Assembly: GCA_964058805.1 (NCBI GenBank)
Contig: CAXKVV010001093.1
Location: 1 to 34,820 of the forward strand
Length of the DNA: 34,820 nt
Reading direction: 5' to 3'
Source of the DNA: Schoenoplectus triqueter
Lineage: Eukaryota; Streptophyta; Magnoliopsida; Poales; Cyperaceae
The notes under the pieces were generated by a model, which made no database searches, was not told the origin of the DNA, and saw only the letters and a program-made list of their open reading frames with translations. Shown here one piece after another: positions 21,375 to 31,089 of this stretch (the first letter of the stretch is position 1; each line of letters opens with the position of its first letter). Made by a program: the position numbers and the translations under genes.

Positions 21375-21802
21375 GTGCTTGGCCTGAGGTAGAGATCTTA
21401 CAAGTGGATCAGCTGTGTTGCCGACGGTGTCAATTTTATAAATCTTTACGTCGCCTCTATTTATGATTTTTCATATGAGGTGATAACGTCTGTGTAATCA
21501 CTTACCACGGGCTCTGAGTCAGCACCGTAGATGAGAAACATATCCTTAGTTCTTCTTAAGTACTTAAAGATATTCTTTGCAGCATTCCAGTGCTCCTAGC
21601 ATGGATTAGCCTGATATCTACTCGTCACACTCCAAGCGTACGAGACATCAGGGCGAGTGCACAACATGGCGTACATGATAGAGCCAATAGCCGAAGCATA
21701 TGGTACTCTACTCATTATGTTTTGCTCATCAGTTGTCAAAGGACACTGAGTCTTGCTAAGCTGTGCACCATGATTCATTGGCAGAAATCTTTTCTTAGAA
21801 TT
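21375..21802 (-). pseudogene. RNase H remnant of copia pol
   Basis: Read on the - strand, a stretch with MYAMLCTRPDVSYA and SRYQANP (the copia RT-RNase H connection) is followed by a TAG at 21596-21598. After KNIFKYL-like sequence and a YTD motif (about 21485-21499) the alignment jumps to the family's C-terminal end, RGDVKIYKIDTVGNTADPL (about 21401-21458), in another frame. The intervening RNase H core with the remaining acidic catalytic residues is absent. The domain that would degrade the RNA template is therefore deleted, and the reading frame is broken. Confidence 0.85.
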
Positions 21803-22441
21803 CTACGTGCTGAACCGATTCAGCACTTTATCAATGTATGTACTTTGACTTAATCCAATAAGTCTCTTAGATCTATCTCTATAGATCTTTATGTCTAGTA
21901 TATAGACAGTCTCGCCCAAATCTTTCATTGAGAACACTTTCTTTAATGAAGATTTGGCTGATTGCAATAGGGGAATATTATTTCCCATTAAGAGTATATC
22001 GTCCACATAGAGGGTTAAAATAGCGATGACACTCCCACTAGTTTTCCTGTATACACAATGTTCTTCTTTGCATCTGACGAAGTCAAACTGTTTGACTTCT
22101 TCGTCAAATCAAAGATTCCAACTCCGTGATGCTTGCTTCAATCCATAATGGATCTGAGAAGCTTGCATAACTTCCCAGCATTCTTTGGATCCTCAAAACT
22201 TATGGGCTGTATCATATACACGTCATCTTCCAAATTTCCATTTAGGAAGACGGTTTTGACATCCATTTGCCATATTTCATAATCATAAAATATGATAATT
22301 GTTAGGAGCATCCGAATTGACTTAAACATAGCTACGGACGAAAAAGTTTCATCATAATCTATGTCGAGAATTTGCTTGAAACTTTTCGCTACTAGCCGTA
22401 CTTTGTAAATAATCATATTATCATCCATGCCTGTTTTTCTT
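21803..22441 (-). pseudogene. reverse transcriptase of copia pol (broken)
   Basis: Copia-type RVT_2 domain. It contains LDIDYDETFS and WQMDVKTVFLNGNLEDDVYM, then the catalytic YVDD box at 21998-22009 followed by ILLMGN, and IYRDRSKRLIGLSQSTYI. Lesions visible are a one-base insertion in the T run of the coding strand (22444-22449 on the + strand shown as A), a one-base deletion near 22145 in the usual SIYGLKQA region with a premature stop at 22138-22140, a TGA at 22109-22111 and a TAG at 21803-21805. It cannot encode a working polymerase. Confidence 0.9.
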
Positions 22442-23098
22442 TTAAAAAACCCACTTGTTAGCTATGGGTTTTACCCCAACAAGTGGTGCAACCAGGTTCC
22501 AAACCTTGTTGTCATACATGGACTGTATTTCGGATCTCATGGCCTCCAGCCATTTATCAGAGTCGGGTCTATCCACTGCTTCCGCATAGGTCAGAGGATC
22601 TTCAGCATCAAATACTGAGACTTCATGCAGTCCCATGTACCTTTAAGGTGCACGAACTGTCCTATGTGACCTTCGTAGCACTTGTTCTTCAGGCTGTCGA
22701 ACTTCATCCACATCAGTATGCGCATTTAGTTCTATTTCAACTTGCGTTGAAGTAGATGAGCTCGGGACTAGAACTTCTTTCACAACTATTTGTAGATTTG
22801 GTTCTTCCAAATGCTCATTAGCCGAAGAATCAAGTGGTGGGTTTATCTGATCAGTATCAGATATTGTATTGTGTGATGTATCTTGAATTTCTTCAAGTAT
22901 TACATTACTCCCACTACTTCCTTTTGCGAGAAACTCTTTCTCCAAAAATATACCATGACGAGCAACAATTATCTTGTTCTCGGACTGATAATAGAAGTAA
23001 TATCCTTTCGTTTCCTTAGGATACCCTACGAAAAAACATTTATCAGCTTTGGGTCCAAGTTTGTCAGAAGTCGAACGTTTGACAAATACCTTGCAACC
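22442..23098 (-). pseudogene. integrase C-terminus to RT N-terminus of copia pol (broken)
   Basis: In frame with the upstream gag-IN piece but separated from it by the TAG at 23099-23101, where the family has a tryptophan codon. It shows GCKVFVKR, DKCFFVGYPKETKGYYFY and ARHGIFLEKEF, conserved after the copia integrase core. An acidic, Ser-rich linker and LRRSHRTVRAP follow. A TAA at 22643-22645 interrupts it. The RT N-terminus then reads YAEAVDRPDSDKWLEAM and VGVKPIANKWVF before the frameshift stop at 22442-22444. Confidence 0.9.
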
Positions 23099-24115
23099 CT
23101 AAATTTTAAGATAAGACATATTTGGTACCTTACCAAACCATAACTCATATGGAGTCTTTTCTACTGACTTGGATGAAACCTTATTTATTATTAGTGCAGC
23201 AGTTTCTAGTGCGTGCCCCCAAAACATTTTTGGGAGTGTGGTATTACTCATCATGGAACAAACCATGTCTAACAGAGTTTGATTCCTCCTCTCAGAAACA
23301 CCATTCCATTGCGGCATTCCCGGAGGTGTGAGTTGTGAGACTATTCCACATTCTTTTAAGTACATTATAAACTCATAACTTAAGTATTCGCCTCCACGGT
23401 CTGACCGTAAGGCCTTAATACTTTTATTCAGTTGATTTTCTACTTCAGTCTTGAATTCCTTGAACTTTTCAAAAGATTCAGACTTATGTCTCATCAAGTA
23501 GACATAACCATATCTACTGTAATCATCAATAAATGTGATAAAGTAGCGATCACTGTTTCTTGTACAAGTACTCATTGGTCTGCATACATCTGTGTGTATA
23601 AGGGCTAATAAGTCACTTGTCCTTTCGCCCTTCTTGGAGAAAGACAATTTGGTCATTTTGTGTTTCATCTTTTTAATCTTATTTCCACCTTCTTGGATCA
23701 TGAGATTAGAAGAACTCTTCTTCATCTCCCCATCAGCGATCCTCAACATCCCTTTGAGCTCCTGCAAGCTCTTGTCCATTCCCAGCATATAATAATTCCT
23801 GATGAAATTAGAATAGCTAGGAGGGAGAGAGTTCAGGATAACATCCGTAACAAACTCTTTGCTCAACGGACTGTTAAGCTTCTCCAACTGCTCAACATCG
23901 CTCGTCATACGGAGCATGTGAGTGTCAAGAGAGCTGCCCTCAGTCATCTTATGACTCAGCGGAGATTTAGTTACCTTAAATTTCTTGACCAAGAAACTTT
24001 GTACATCAAGCTCATGTTCTTTGTGCTTGTTGTACATGGTGACTTCATTTGCTGTGCAGTCTACTGCAGGCTGTGCAGGGATTAGTGTATTTAAGGACGT
24101 ACTCGAGTTTCTCAT
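23099..24115 (-). pseudogene. gag fused to integrase core by internal deletion (copia)
   Basis: A 338-residue open frame. Residues ~1-150 are copia Gag (UBN2-type), with SSLDTHMLRM, EQLEKL, PLSKEFVTDVILNSLPPSYSNF and a basic end. Relative to related Gags, the N-terminal part and an internal stretch near residue 40 look shortened. Residues ~165-338 are the integrase catalytic core with D176 (LIHTDVC), D239 (RSDRGGEY) and E275 (GVSERRN), the last two separated by 35 residues. Everything normally between is missing: CCHC knuckle, aspartic protease, and the GAG_pre-integrase zinc region. The join is in frame, so this copy could still encode a Gag-IN fusion. No function is known for such a product. 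Confidence 0.88.
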
Positions 24116-24619
24116 GTCTTAGTATGATTATGAGCGCACATAACGTATTAGTAAGAGTTTCTTTAACCATGTGATACAACATTTAAAATGTAAAGATTTT
24201 TAGCTTTGTTCATGTAATGTCTTATTTCAAATAAAACTCCCACTACAAATTTGTTCTATTCCCGTTTGTAGTTAGGACCAAGATCCCTATTTTCATTGAT
24301 AATCAAGTTATCGTTGAATAACTCGTTTATTAATTATCTTAGGTAAGCAACTCTTTGCTAATCACATCTCTATGTGATTCTTGGTTTCGCTAAACATCAT
24401 ATGTTTTAACGAAACTTTGCCCCAAGCCCAAAACTGTTTTGGAAATCATTGGTAAGTAACCTCACTCTATTTGATTCGTTATGTCGGACATAACCCTCGA
24501 AAACCAAAGGTAAAAGGTGACGCCTACTGAGTAGGTCACGTCTGCCAATGAACAATGGTATGCGAGGACAGAGTAGGTAGGGCATATTACTTAATTTTTC
24601 GGGTTTAACATCGTAAGCA

Positions 24620-25080
24620 GTCAGTTTGTTAAACTGACTTTAAACAGACTTACGAACACGTAAAAAATGTCTGCCAGAAAGACCACTGAAAGTTCCTTTT
24701 CCAGTCTTTCTTTGACACAACCTTCCTTCACGGTTTCTTAAAAATGATAAATCTAATTTACACATTTATAATTAGTCAGTTTATTAAGCTAACTTTAAAC
24801 AGACTTATGAACACGTGAAAATACGTCTGCCAGAAAGACCATTGAAAGTTCCTTTTCCAGTCTTTCTTTGACATAACATTCTTTCACGGTTCCTTAAAAT
24901 GATAAATCTAATTTACACATTTATAATTAGTCAGTTTATTAAGCTGACTTTAAACAGACTTATGAACACGTGAAAAGACGTCTGCCAGAAAGACCATTGA
25001 AAGTTCCTTTTCCAGTCTTTCTTTGACATAACATTCTTTCACGGTTCCTTAAAATGATAAATCTAATTTACTCATTTATT
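24620..25080 (-). repeat. Three tandem ~155-bp repeats in copia leader
   Basis: Copies start near 24620, 24775 and 24930. Each contains GTCAGTTT...AACTGAC-type inverted repeats (in copy 1, GTCAGTTT-GTT-AAACTGAC) and AAAGACC...GTCTTT arms. Copies 2 and 3 are the most similar. Confidence 0.8.
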
Positions 25081-25320
25081 ATCAAAGCGGTAAATCCAAT
25101 TTACCAGCTCATACAAACATTTTGTATATATACATGAATCAGTCACGTATATAACTACTATCTATCCAATAGAAGTAGCTTTGCATCTATGATAAGATAC
25201 ATTTCATATCAAAGCAGTAAATCTAATTTACTTGCTCATACAAACATTTTGTATATATATATGTGAATCAGTCACATATATAACTATCAGTTCTCAATTC
25301 TTTATTTTGCAACTACATCT
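25080..25320 (-). repeat. Two tandem ~127-bp repeats in copia leader
   Basis: Copies begin with ATCAAAGC-GTAAAT near 25080 and 25207. Each contains GTAAAT/ATTTAC and a TATATA-rich inverted repeat around the loop AATCAGT. In the second copy TATATATGTG pairs fully with CACATATATA. Confidence 0.75.
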
Positions 25321-25395
25321 TTGTTCTTTATTTATACCGTAAAAAGCATATAAACATTTTATATGATTTCAAAAACAGTTAATTCCTTCTGGTAC

Positions 25396-25870
25396 GATAA
25401 AGTAATTTGATAACGTGACAAAGTTCCTTTTCGGCCAGTTATCAGGACACGTAAAAGGGGCTCCCAGGAAAGATCGGGGTCACGAGGACCACTTTAAATT
25501 CAATCTTTCCTAGACAGAACCATCTCTTTCGGGTGTGGAGATCAACAGCTCTTACTCAGGTACTTTATTGCTTCATCACATTCATAGATATACTTCTCAT
25601 AACCAAAAGTTTTCGAAAAAGCAAAAGAGTTACATTTGCCATGCTTCGAAAGCGCAAAAGTAATTTGGTAACGTGACAAAGTTCCTTTTGGGCCAGTTAT
25701 CAGGACACGTAAAAGGGCATGTCAGAAAGAATACCGAAGGTATCCACTTCCCATCTTTCTTTGACATCACCTTATCTTTTATGTGTGGAGATCAACAGCT
25801 CTTACTTAGGTACTTTATTGCTTCATCACATTCTTAGATATACTTTAACACAATCGAAAGTTTTCGAAAA
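25396..25870 (-). repeat. Two ~262-bp repeats in copia leader
   Basis: Copies start near 25396 and 25658. Both contain GTAATTTG-TAACGTGACAAAG, GGCCAGTTATCAGGACACG and ATCAACAGCTCTTAC blocks. Confidence 0.75.
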
Positions 25871-26066
25871 GAAAGCGTAAAGAAAGTATAAAGAAAGCTT
25901 AAATCTAATTTAACTTTCTTAGTCGACAGAGCCGAACCAAGAAAATCCAATTTTATTTGGTTTGAACTTTAAGCTGCAAATCTAAGAATTAAACCGATAC
26001 GGGGTATATGCATCTTATTTGCATAAGATATAACCTTATAGAAAATCAATCAGCGGGAGAGCCTTT

Positions 26067-26078
26067 GCTCTGATACCA
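26067..26078 (-). other. Primer binding site of copia element
   Basis: TGGTATCAGAGC on the - strand, one base after the 5' LTR end (CCCAACA). It is complementary to the 3' end of initiator tRNA-Met. Confidence 0.9.
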
Positions 26079-26732
26079 CTGTTGGGATTCGGAATGCCCA
26101 AATCCCATTAATGCTCAAGCTGCGGAAAGACCGTAGAACAAAAATTTTACTTCTACTTAAGTTAGGGATTAAAGTATGTCGGATAATAACCGAGAGTTAC
26201 AGACATTTAATCCTTTACAAAAGACGGTAAAATATTATTTTACTTCTAACTTAAGCTTAGGGTTAAAGTGATGTGTCGGATGATTACCGAGAGATACACA
26301 CCTCTTTAAACCTTTATTGATCTACTCCATGATTGATTTCTAAAATATTAATCTACTTAACAATTACATAGATTAATATAAGATGTTATACCTCGCTTCC
26401 AAATTTCAATTGGAATGAAAATCGGCTTGTCTCGGAGCACCAAACGTCTGATGCCTCTGTAGGTTATCCACCAGGACTGACCAGAGAGCGGTTTATTTCT
26501 TTTGCCAGAAATACCGTAAACCGCGGTTTTTCACAAAAACACTATTCACCCGAGAAAAAGACGAAATAGTACTATTCACGACTCGCAGTAATTCTGTTTC
26601 ACAAATGTGCAGAAATACCGCAACTTTCGTAAAAACACTATTCACCGATCCCGTGAATTCTCAAACAACCGTATACCGGGAGAGAGAAAGTAGAACTGAT
26701 TTGGTGTAATTTTCTCTCTCACCCCACCCCTC

Positions 26733-26741
26733 TATTTATAG
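26733..26741 (-). promoter_or_regulatory. TATA box of copia 5' LTR
   Basis: CTATAAATA on the - strand. This is the copy that would drive the full-length genomic transcript. Confidence 0.75.
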
Positions 26742-26783
26742 CCAAATTTGGGATTGCAAAATTACCAAAATACCCTTGAGGAT

Positions 26784-26899
26784 GATGTCATGGATGATGT
26801 CATATATGATGTCATGGATGATGTCATATATGATGTCATGGATGATGTCATGGATGATGTCATATATGATGTCATGGATGATGTTATGCATGATGTCAT
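26784..26899. promoter_or_regulatory. 12-bp array upstream of copia promoter (5' LTR copy)
   Basis: Same ten-unit array as in the 3' LTR, with the ninth unit changed from GATGTCAT to GATGTTAT. Confidence 0.65.
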
Positions 26900-28193
26900 C
26901 TAAGGTCCAAATTTACAAGTTTGCCATTGGGCTTTTGGCCAAATTACCGAAATACCCTTGGGCTTTTGGATTTTGGGCTTTTCTGATTTTGGGCTTTTAA
27001 TTATTAATTAAGGATTTAATTCTTAATGGGCTTTTGGCCCATAATTCAAATCCATAATTAACATTTAAAATCCAAATCAAATATATATATAATTATCATC
27101 TACAATTATATTTTTCTCGGTTGTTGTTTCGGCGAATTTATACGACGTGTCCAACACGTTATAAATTCAATCTGATTTTTGTTTCTTGTCATCTCTATGA
27201 CAAATATAATTATATCATATATAATTAATTATAACCATCTTATTATTAATTATAAACAATTCATAATTAATCAATAAGATTCTCCGATTAACTCCTATAC
27301 GGTGTGACCCGACAGGATCCGTGTTATGTTGGTAAATAGAGTTAAAACCGTTTTAACTTCTATAATCATAGGAGGCATCTGGCAGAATGCACTATGACCA
27401 TCCAATTACACAGATGATGATGTACTGTATAATATCATGATCCAGTAAACTATTTACTTGTGTTTAATTCTTTTGTCTCATAGCTATCAGATCAGTTTCA
27501 AGGTAGGTATGTGTCATCCTTGCAAACTTAATCTTTTCTTGATCCTGAGTAAATAATCAAATATAATTACTCTTATAATTATACTGCTAGCAGATAATCT
27601 TACTCTATCAAGGGGCCCAGTGATGCTATAACTCGTATAAAAATACGAGGGACAATAGTACTTTTGGCAAACCATCTCTTCCTCCGCATAAGTTATGTAT
27701 ACCGAAGAGCTACCTTTATAGCCACCTTTTACGGATAACGTTTGGTAGAAATCACACACATACATATCCTATGTAAGAAAGATGAATACCTCATACTTTA
27801 GAATTTAATACTGAACGAAAACATTAATGACACGAATACAATTCCATTTAATGTTTCATTCGGGGTCTATCAAATACGATGTTCCTTGAACATCTATCTA
27901 TGTGATTAAAATGACAACTCTTTGTCTATGGTCTGTAAAACTTGACCATCATTTAATCCACATACTAACTTGATAACGGTTAATTAGTGTTCCTGCTAAT
28001 TACCTTGGTTAGTGACTTTTAAGAGTATATTCTATATTATGAAGTTTCACAATTCCAGTCATGAACTCGGAATGATTCATAAATTCAATAATACTCAAGG
28101 AAACAAAATATCGTTTAAATATCCAATTCATGAACAAAGCTTTATATAACAAATTTATCGTATTATTGACTTCAAGATTATTACAAACTAACA

Positions 28194-28198
28194 CTAAC
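28194..28198. repeat. Target site duplication CTAAC, right copy
   Basis: Matches 19113-19117 and confirms the copia boundaries. Confidence 0.9.
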
Positions 28199-28296
28199 CT
28201 CGAGGCACCTCTGGATCTTTAAAAGGGAGAAGCAAATAGTATAGTTAAATGATGGTCAAGTGGTCGTCTGGGTTCACCAAAAGGTTGATCCCGTGG

Positions 28297-28933
28297 AAGA
28301 CGAACCTACTACAGATCGGTTCAGTCTTTACCGCCTCGAGAGATAACCTTACTACAGATCAGATTAATCTCTTCGAAGGGGTTCGATGTGAGTCTACTAA
28401 AGAACGACTCAGCCTCAGTTAATCTAGAAAATGAACCTACTTCAGAACGGTTCAAAATTGATCCTATGAAAGACGAACCTACTACAGATCGGTTCAGTTT
28501 ATACCGCCTCAAGAGATAACCTTACTACAGATCAGATTAATCTCTTCAGAGGGGTTTGAGGTGAGTCTACTACAGAACGACTCAACCTCAGTTGATCTAG
28601 AAGATAAACCTACTACAGAACGGTTCAATCTTAACTAGTCAACAACCAATCACACAAAATACAACTCGAAGCACTGAGCCGGTTGATCTTGAGGTTGGTG
28701 AATCAGGAGAAGGGTGGATTTGGCCCACGTGTTTCTTCTCACTGATCTTCTAGATCATGAATTCGAAGCACTAAGCCAATTCATAAACCTAGGAACACAA
28801 CTGCACACAATGTCAAACCTAAAGCACTAAGCCAGCTTAATATTGAAGCATGTGTTAGTGAAGGAACCTACTACAGAACGGTTCACATTCACTGTTTTGT
28901 GGATGAATCTACTACAGAACGATTCAATCTCAC
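28297..28933. other. Array of ten constant-loop hairpins (class H)
   Basis: Ten stem-loops share an 11-nt loop TACTACAGAAC or TACTACAGATC (two units with one change). Loops start at 28307, 28350, 28395, 28438, 28480, 28523, 28568, 28611, 28869 and 28910. Each loop is flanked by a 5-bp inner stem (GAACC/GGTTC, GAGTC/GACTC, GAATC/GATTC, AACCT/AGATT). An unpaired A follows on the 3' side, and most units add an outer stem of 5-7 bp, for example AAGAC/GTCTT, GAGGT/ACCTC, AAGAGAT/ATCTCTT and AAGAT/ATCTT. Loop spacing is 42-45 bp for the first eight. A 164-173-bp block of four hairpins is duplicated. Function and transcribed strand are unknown. Confidence 0.8.
28662..28838. other. Second hairpin class with GAAGCACTRAGCC loop
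   Basis: Three occurrences of a ~14-nt segment CGAAGCACTAAGCC or close variants start at about 28667, 28764 and 28820. The middle one is flanked by ATGAATT and AATTCAT, a perfect 7-bp stem. The first has CAAC/GTTG and the third is degraded. They lie between the eighth and ninth class-H hairpins. Confidence 0.5.
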
Positions 28934-28997
28934 GATCTCGGGAGATGAACCAGAAGACAAACTTATCGACGGATGAGTTCAGCCTTACTAGCTCAAA

Positions 28998-29455
28998 TGG
29001 TCATGAATTACTTGTTCATGACACCGAGTCATTAAGATGTCACTTCTCTCGGACATCGTAATGTTCTTATCTCTTGGAGTCGACATATCTCTTCATGTTG
29101 ATGTCGCAGCCTTGATTATTCTTCAATGAGCGTCAAGATGTTCTTGTCCCGACTAATCGTTCTAAATGTTGCATTACTTGTGCAAAATCACTGTGTTGCT
29201 CTACACCCCTTGTGTGAGCGCATTTAGTCATGAATTACTTGTTCATGATACTGAGTCATTAAGATGTCACTTCTCTCAGACATCGTAATGTTCTTCTTCC
29301 TCAAAGTCGACATATCTCTTCATGTTGATGTCGCAGCCTTGGTTATTTTTCAACGAGCGTCAAGATGTTCTTGTCTCGACTAATTGTTCTAAATGTTGCA
29401 TTACTAAAATCACTGTGTTGCTCTACACCCTTTGTGTGAGCGTATTCATTCACCT
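28998..29455. repeat. Two-copy ~227-bp repeat full of stem-loops
   Basis: Copies begin near 28998 and 29225. Stems in the first copy include GTCATGAA/TTCATGAC (loop TTACTTG), then CATTA-GATGTC (29030-29041) with GACATC-TAATG (29052-29063) and one A-G mismatch, and GCTC-ACAC/GTGT-GAGC near 29198-29218. The second copy keeps the long stem and the last one, and changes CTCTCG to CTCTCA in the loop. Confidence 0.7.
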
Positions 29456-29459
29456 TTAA

Positions 29460-30460
29460 AATGTAAAAAGGACTATTATATTTTTATTGATTTTTTTATT
29501 ATTAAGATAATACCTTCCATTATTATCTCTATTACAAAGGTGAATTTATTATTATTATTTTTTTTATTTTTAAACTCTATTTATTTCTGTAGAAAATTAT
29601 TTACAAAAATAATAGGAAATGGGTTAGCTATTATCTAGAATTTTATTTAGATTTTTGGGGTTTTATAATAGCTAGGGTAATAGAATTTCATTATTATTAT
29701 TTCTAACTCTATTTATTTTTGTAGAAAATCACTTACAAAAATAATAGAAAATAAATTGGCTATGATTTTATTTGAATTTGTAGAATTTTATAATAGCCAA
29801 AGTAATAGAATTTATATTGTTATATTCTTATTATGTTGAAATACTATTTATTTTGTAGAAATTATTTACAAAACAAAAGATGAATGAGCTATATTATTTC
29901 TATTTTGATTTTTGGGATGTATAATAGATAAAGAAATCATTATTATTATTCTATTCCAATTATGATAGTTTTTATTATATTTTTATTATTTCTATTTATT
30001 ATTTGTAGAAAAATATAAGAATTTTGTTTTATTACCATTATTATTATTATTTAAAAAAAATTCTTATAATAGCTATAAAGAATAAAATTCATTATATTCT
30101 TTATTACAATTATTATTTTTATTGTATTTCATTTATCTATTTTATTATATGATTTCATTATTATATTCCTTATTCTAGAATAAGATGTATTTATTATTTA
30201 TTATTATGATTATTTATTTATGTATTTTTTATTTTTTTTACAGAAATATTAACATAATATTTATTTGACATTATTATTTGTTCTTTTTTTTTATTAAAGA
30301 ATAGAGCTAATCTTATTATTTATTATTGCATATTATTATTGTTATTATTATTTTATGAAAAATAACCAGAAAATCATTAAAATATATCTAATTATTATTT
30401 ATGATTTTATTTGAATTTTTAGAATTTTTATAATATATAAAATGACAAGTCAAAGCTAAG
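29460..30460. repeat. Very AT-rich stretch with repeated stem-loops
   Basis: Dominated by ATTATT runs and ~132-bp degenerate tandem units. One hairpin type has CTATT-ATTTTTGT (29709-29722, one extra T) pairing with ACAAAAATAATAG (29735-29747). The same design is at 29577-29615 with one mismatch, and weakly near 29848. A second type has TAGCTATTAT (29625-29634) with ATAATAGCTA (29665-29674), and in the next unit TTGGCTAT (29756-29763) with ATAGCCAA (29793-29800). No gene is visible. Confidence 0.7.
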
Positions 30461-31089
30461 TCAAATATGTCAATGCATATAATATCTTTTGCTTTTAAAT
30501 TGTTTTAATATGATAATATTTTTAAAACTGAAATATTATTATATAGAAAAATACTATGAAAAATAAGGAAATTTTAGAAACAAATTTGGGTTAATTTGGA
30601 GTTTAGGAACATTTTCAAATGATTTATTTACTCTATACCTTTAATATTCTGTTATTAATTGATTATTGGGCTCAATCTGGGCCTTTAGATCTATATCAAG
30701 ATTAGTGTACATCTTTTATTCAACTCTGTTCTCATTTGGGCCGCCGGATTCAATTTAAGATTAAGTTATATGAGATGTAAGGCCCAGATTCATTTTATAT
30801 CTTTATTTAAAATGGCGCTTTATTTCAAACGTTCGATCTGTTCCGAGATTCGTGTGTGCGCTTCAATACTCGTGCCTGTGCGTCAATATTTGTGCTGATG
30901 CATTCCATTGATTTCTCGATCGGTAAAGTCTTTAATATTCGCGCTACCGGTGGTGCCGGCGACTGAGGCCACCTCTTGCCGATCGGATGACTCCCTTAGC
31001 ACCGTCTTATCATGATAAAACCTTCTACGGTGTCTGATTGACAATCAATACGGTAGATAATGCTGCATACTTGTGTCATTTGAAACAAA
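30461..31089. other. Unassigned spacer
   Basis: Mixed-composition sequence with no supported gene, RNA or known repeat. It includes a GGGCC-rich portion near 30668-30805 and several short palindromes, such as TGATTGACAATCA near 31036. Confidence 0.4.

Larger units (their letters stand above)
24116..26066 (-). other. Long untranslated leader of copia element with internal tandem repeats
   Basis: About 1.95 kb between the primer binding site and the gag start, without a credible gene. It holds three blocks of local tandem repeats, listed separately, and AT-rich spacer. Such a leader could carry packaging or dimerisation signals. That is inference. Confidence 0.7.
19118..28193 (-). mobile_element. 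Ty1/copia LTR retrotransposon, long LTR, internally deleted
   Basis: A 9.1-kb element on the - strand with ~2115-bp LTRs (TGTTAG...CCAACA when read in its own direction), an initiator-Met primer binding site, a polypurine tract and TSD CTAAC. The integrase core precedes reverse transcriptase, which identifies Ty1/copia. Long LTRs and the Gag and IN sequence style suggest the Angela/BARE lineage, a tentative call. LTRs differ by about a dozen substitutions and one indel (~0.6%), so insertion is very recent. Nevertheless the interior lacks part of gag, the zinc knuckle, protease, the IN zinc domain and most of RNase H, and has five in-frame stops and two frameshifts. The element is therefore non-autonomous. 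Confidence 0.94.
26080..28193 (-). repeat. 5' LTR of copia element
   Basis: Right-hand LTR, 2114 bp, nearly identical to 19118-21232. It includes the TATA box at 26733-26741 and the 12-bp array at 26784-26899 (one unit reads GATGTTAT). Small reading frames inside it are not conserved genes. Confidence 0.95.

Noticed and set aside
28297..28933. Hammerhead ribozyme, tRNA or known plant structured RNA
   Set aside because: The CUGAUGA and GAAA core of hammerheads is absent, and there is no cloverleaf or A/B box. The loop and bulge pattern matches no family I can name.
28297..28933. Iron-responsive-element-like hairpins (bulge five bases from the loop)
   Set aside because: The geometry is superficially similar on the - strand, but the CAGUG loop and bulged C are missing, and such elements are not established in plants.
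30668..30960. Possible exon of a host gene in a locally GC-richer stretch
   Set aside because: No frame of useful length and no domain. Splice-like dinucleotides alone are not evidence.
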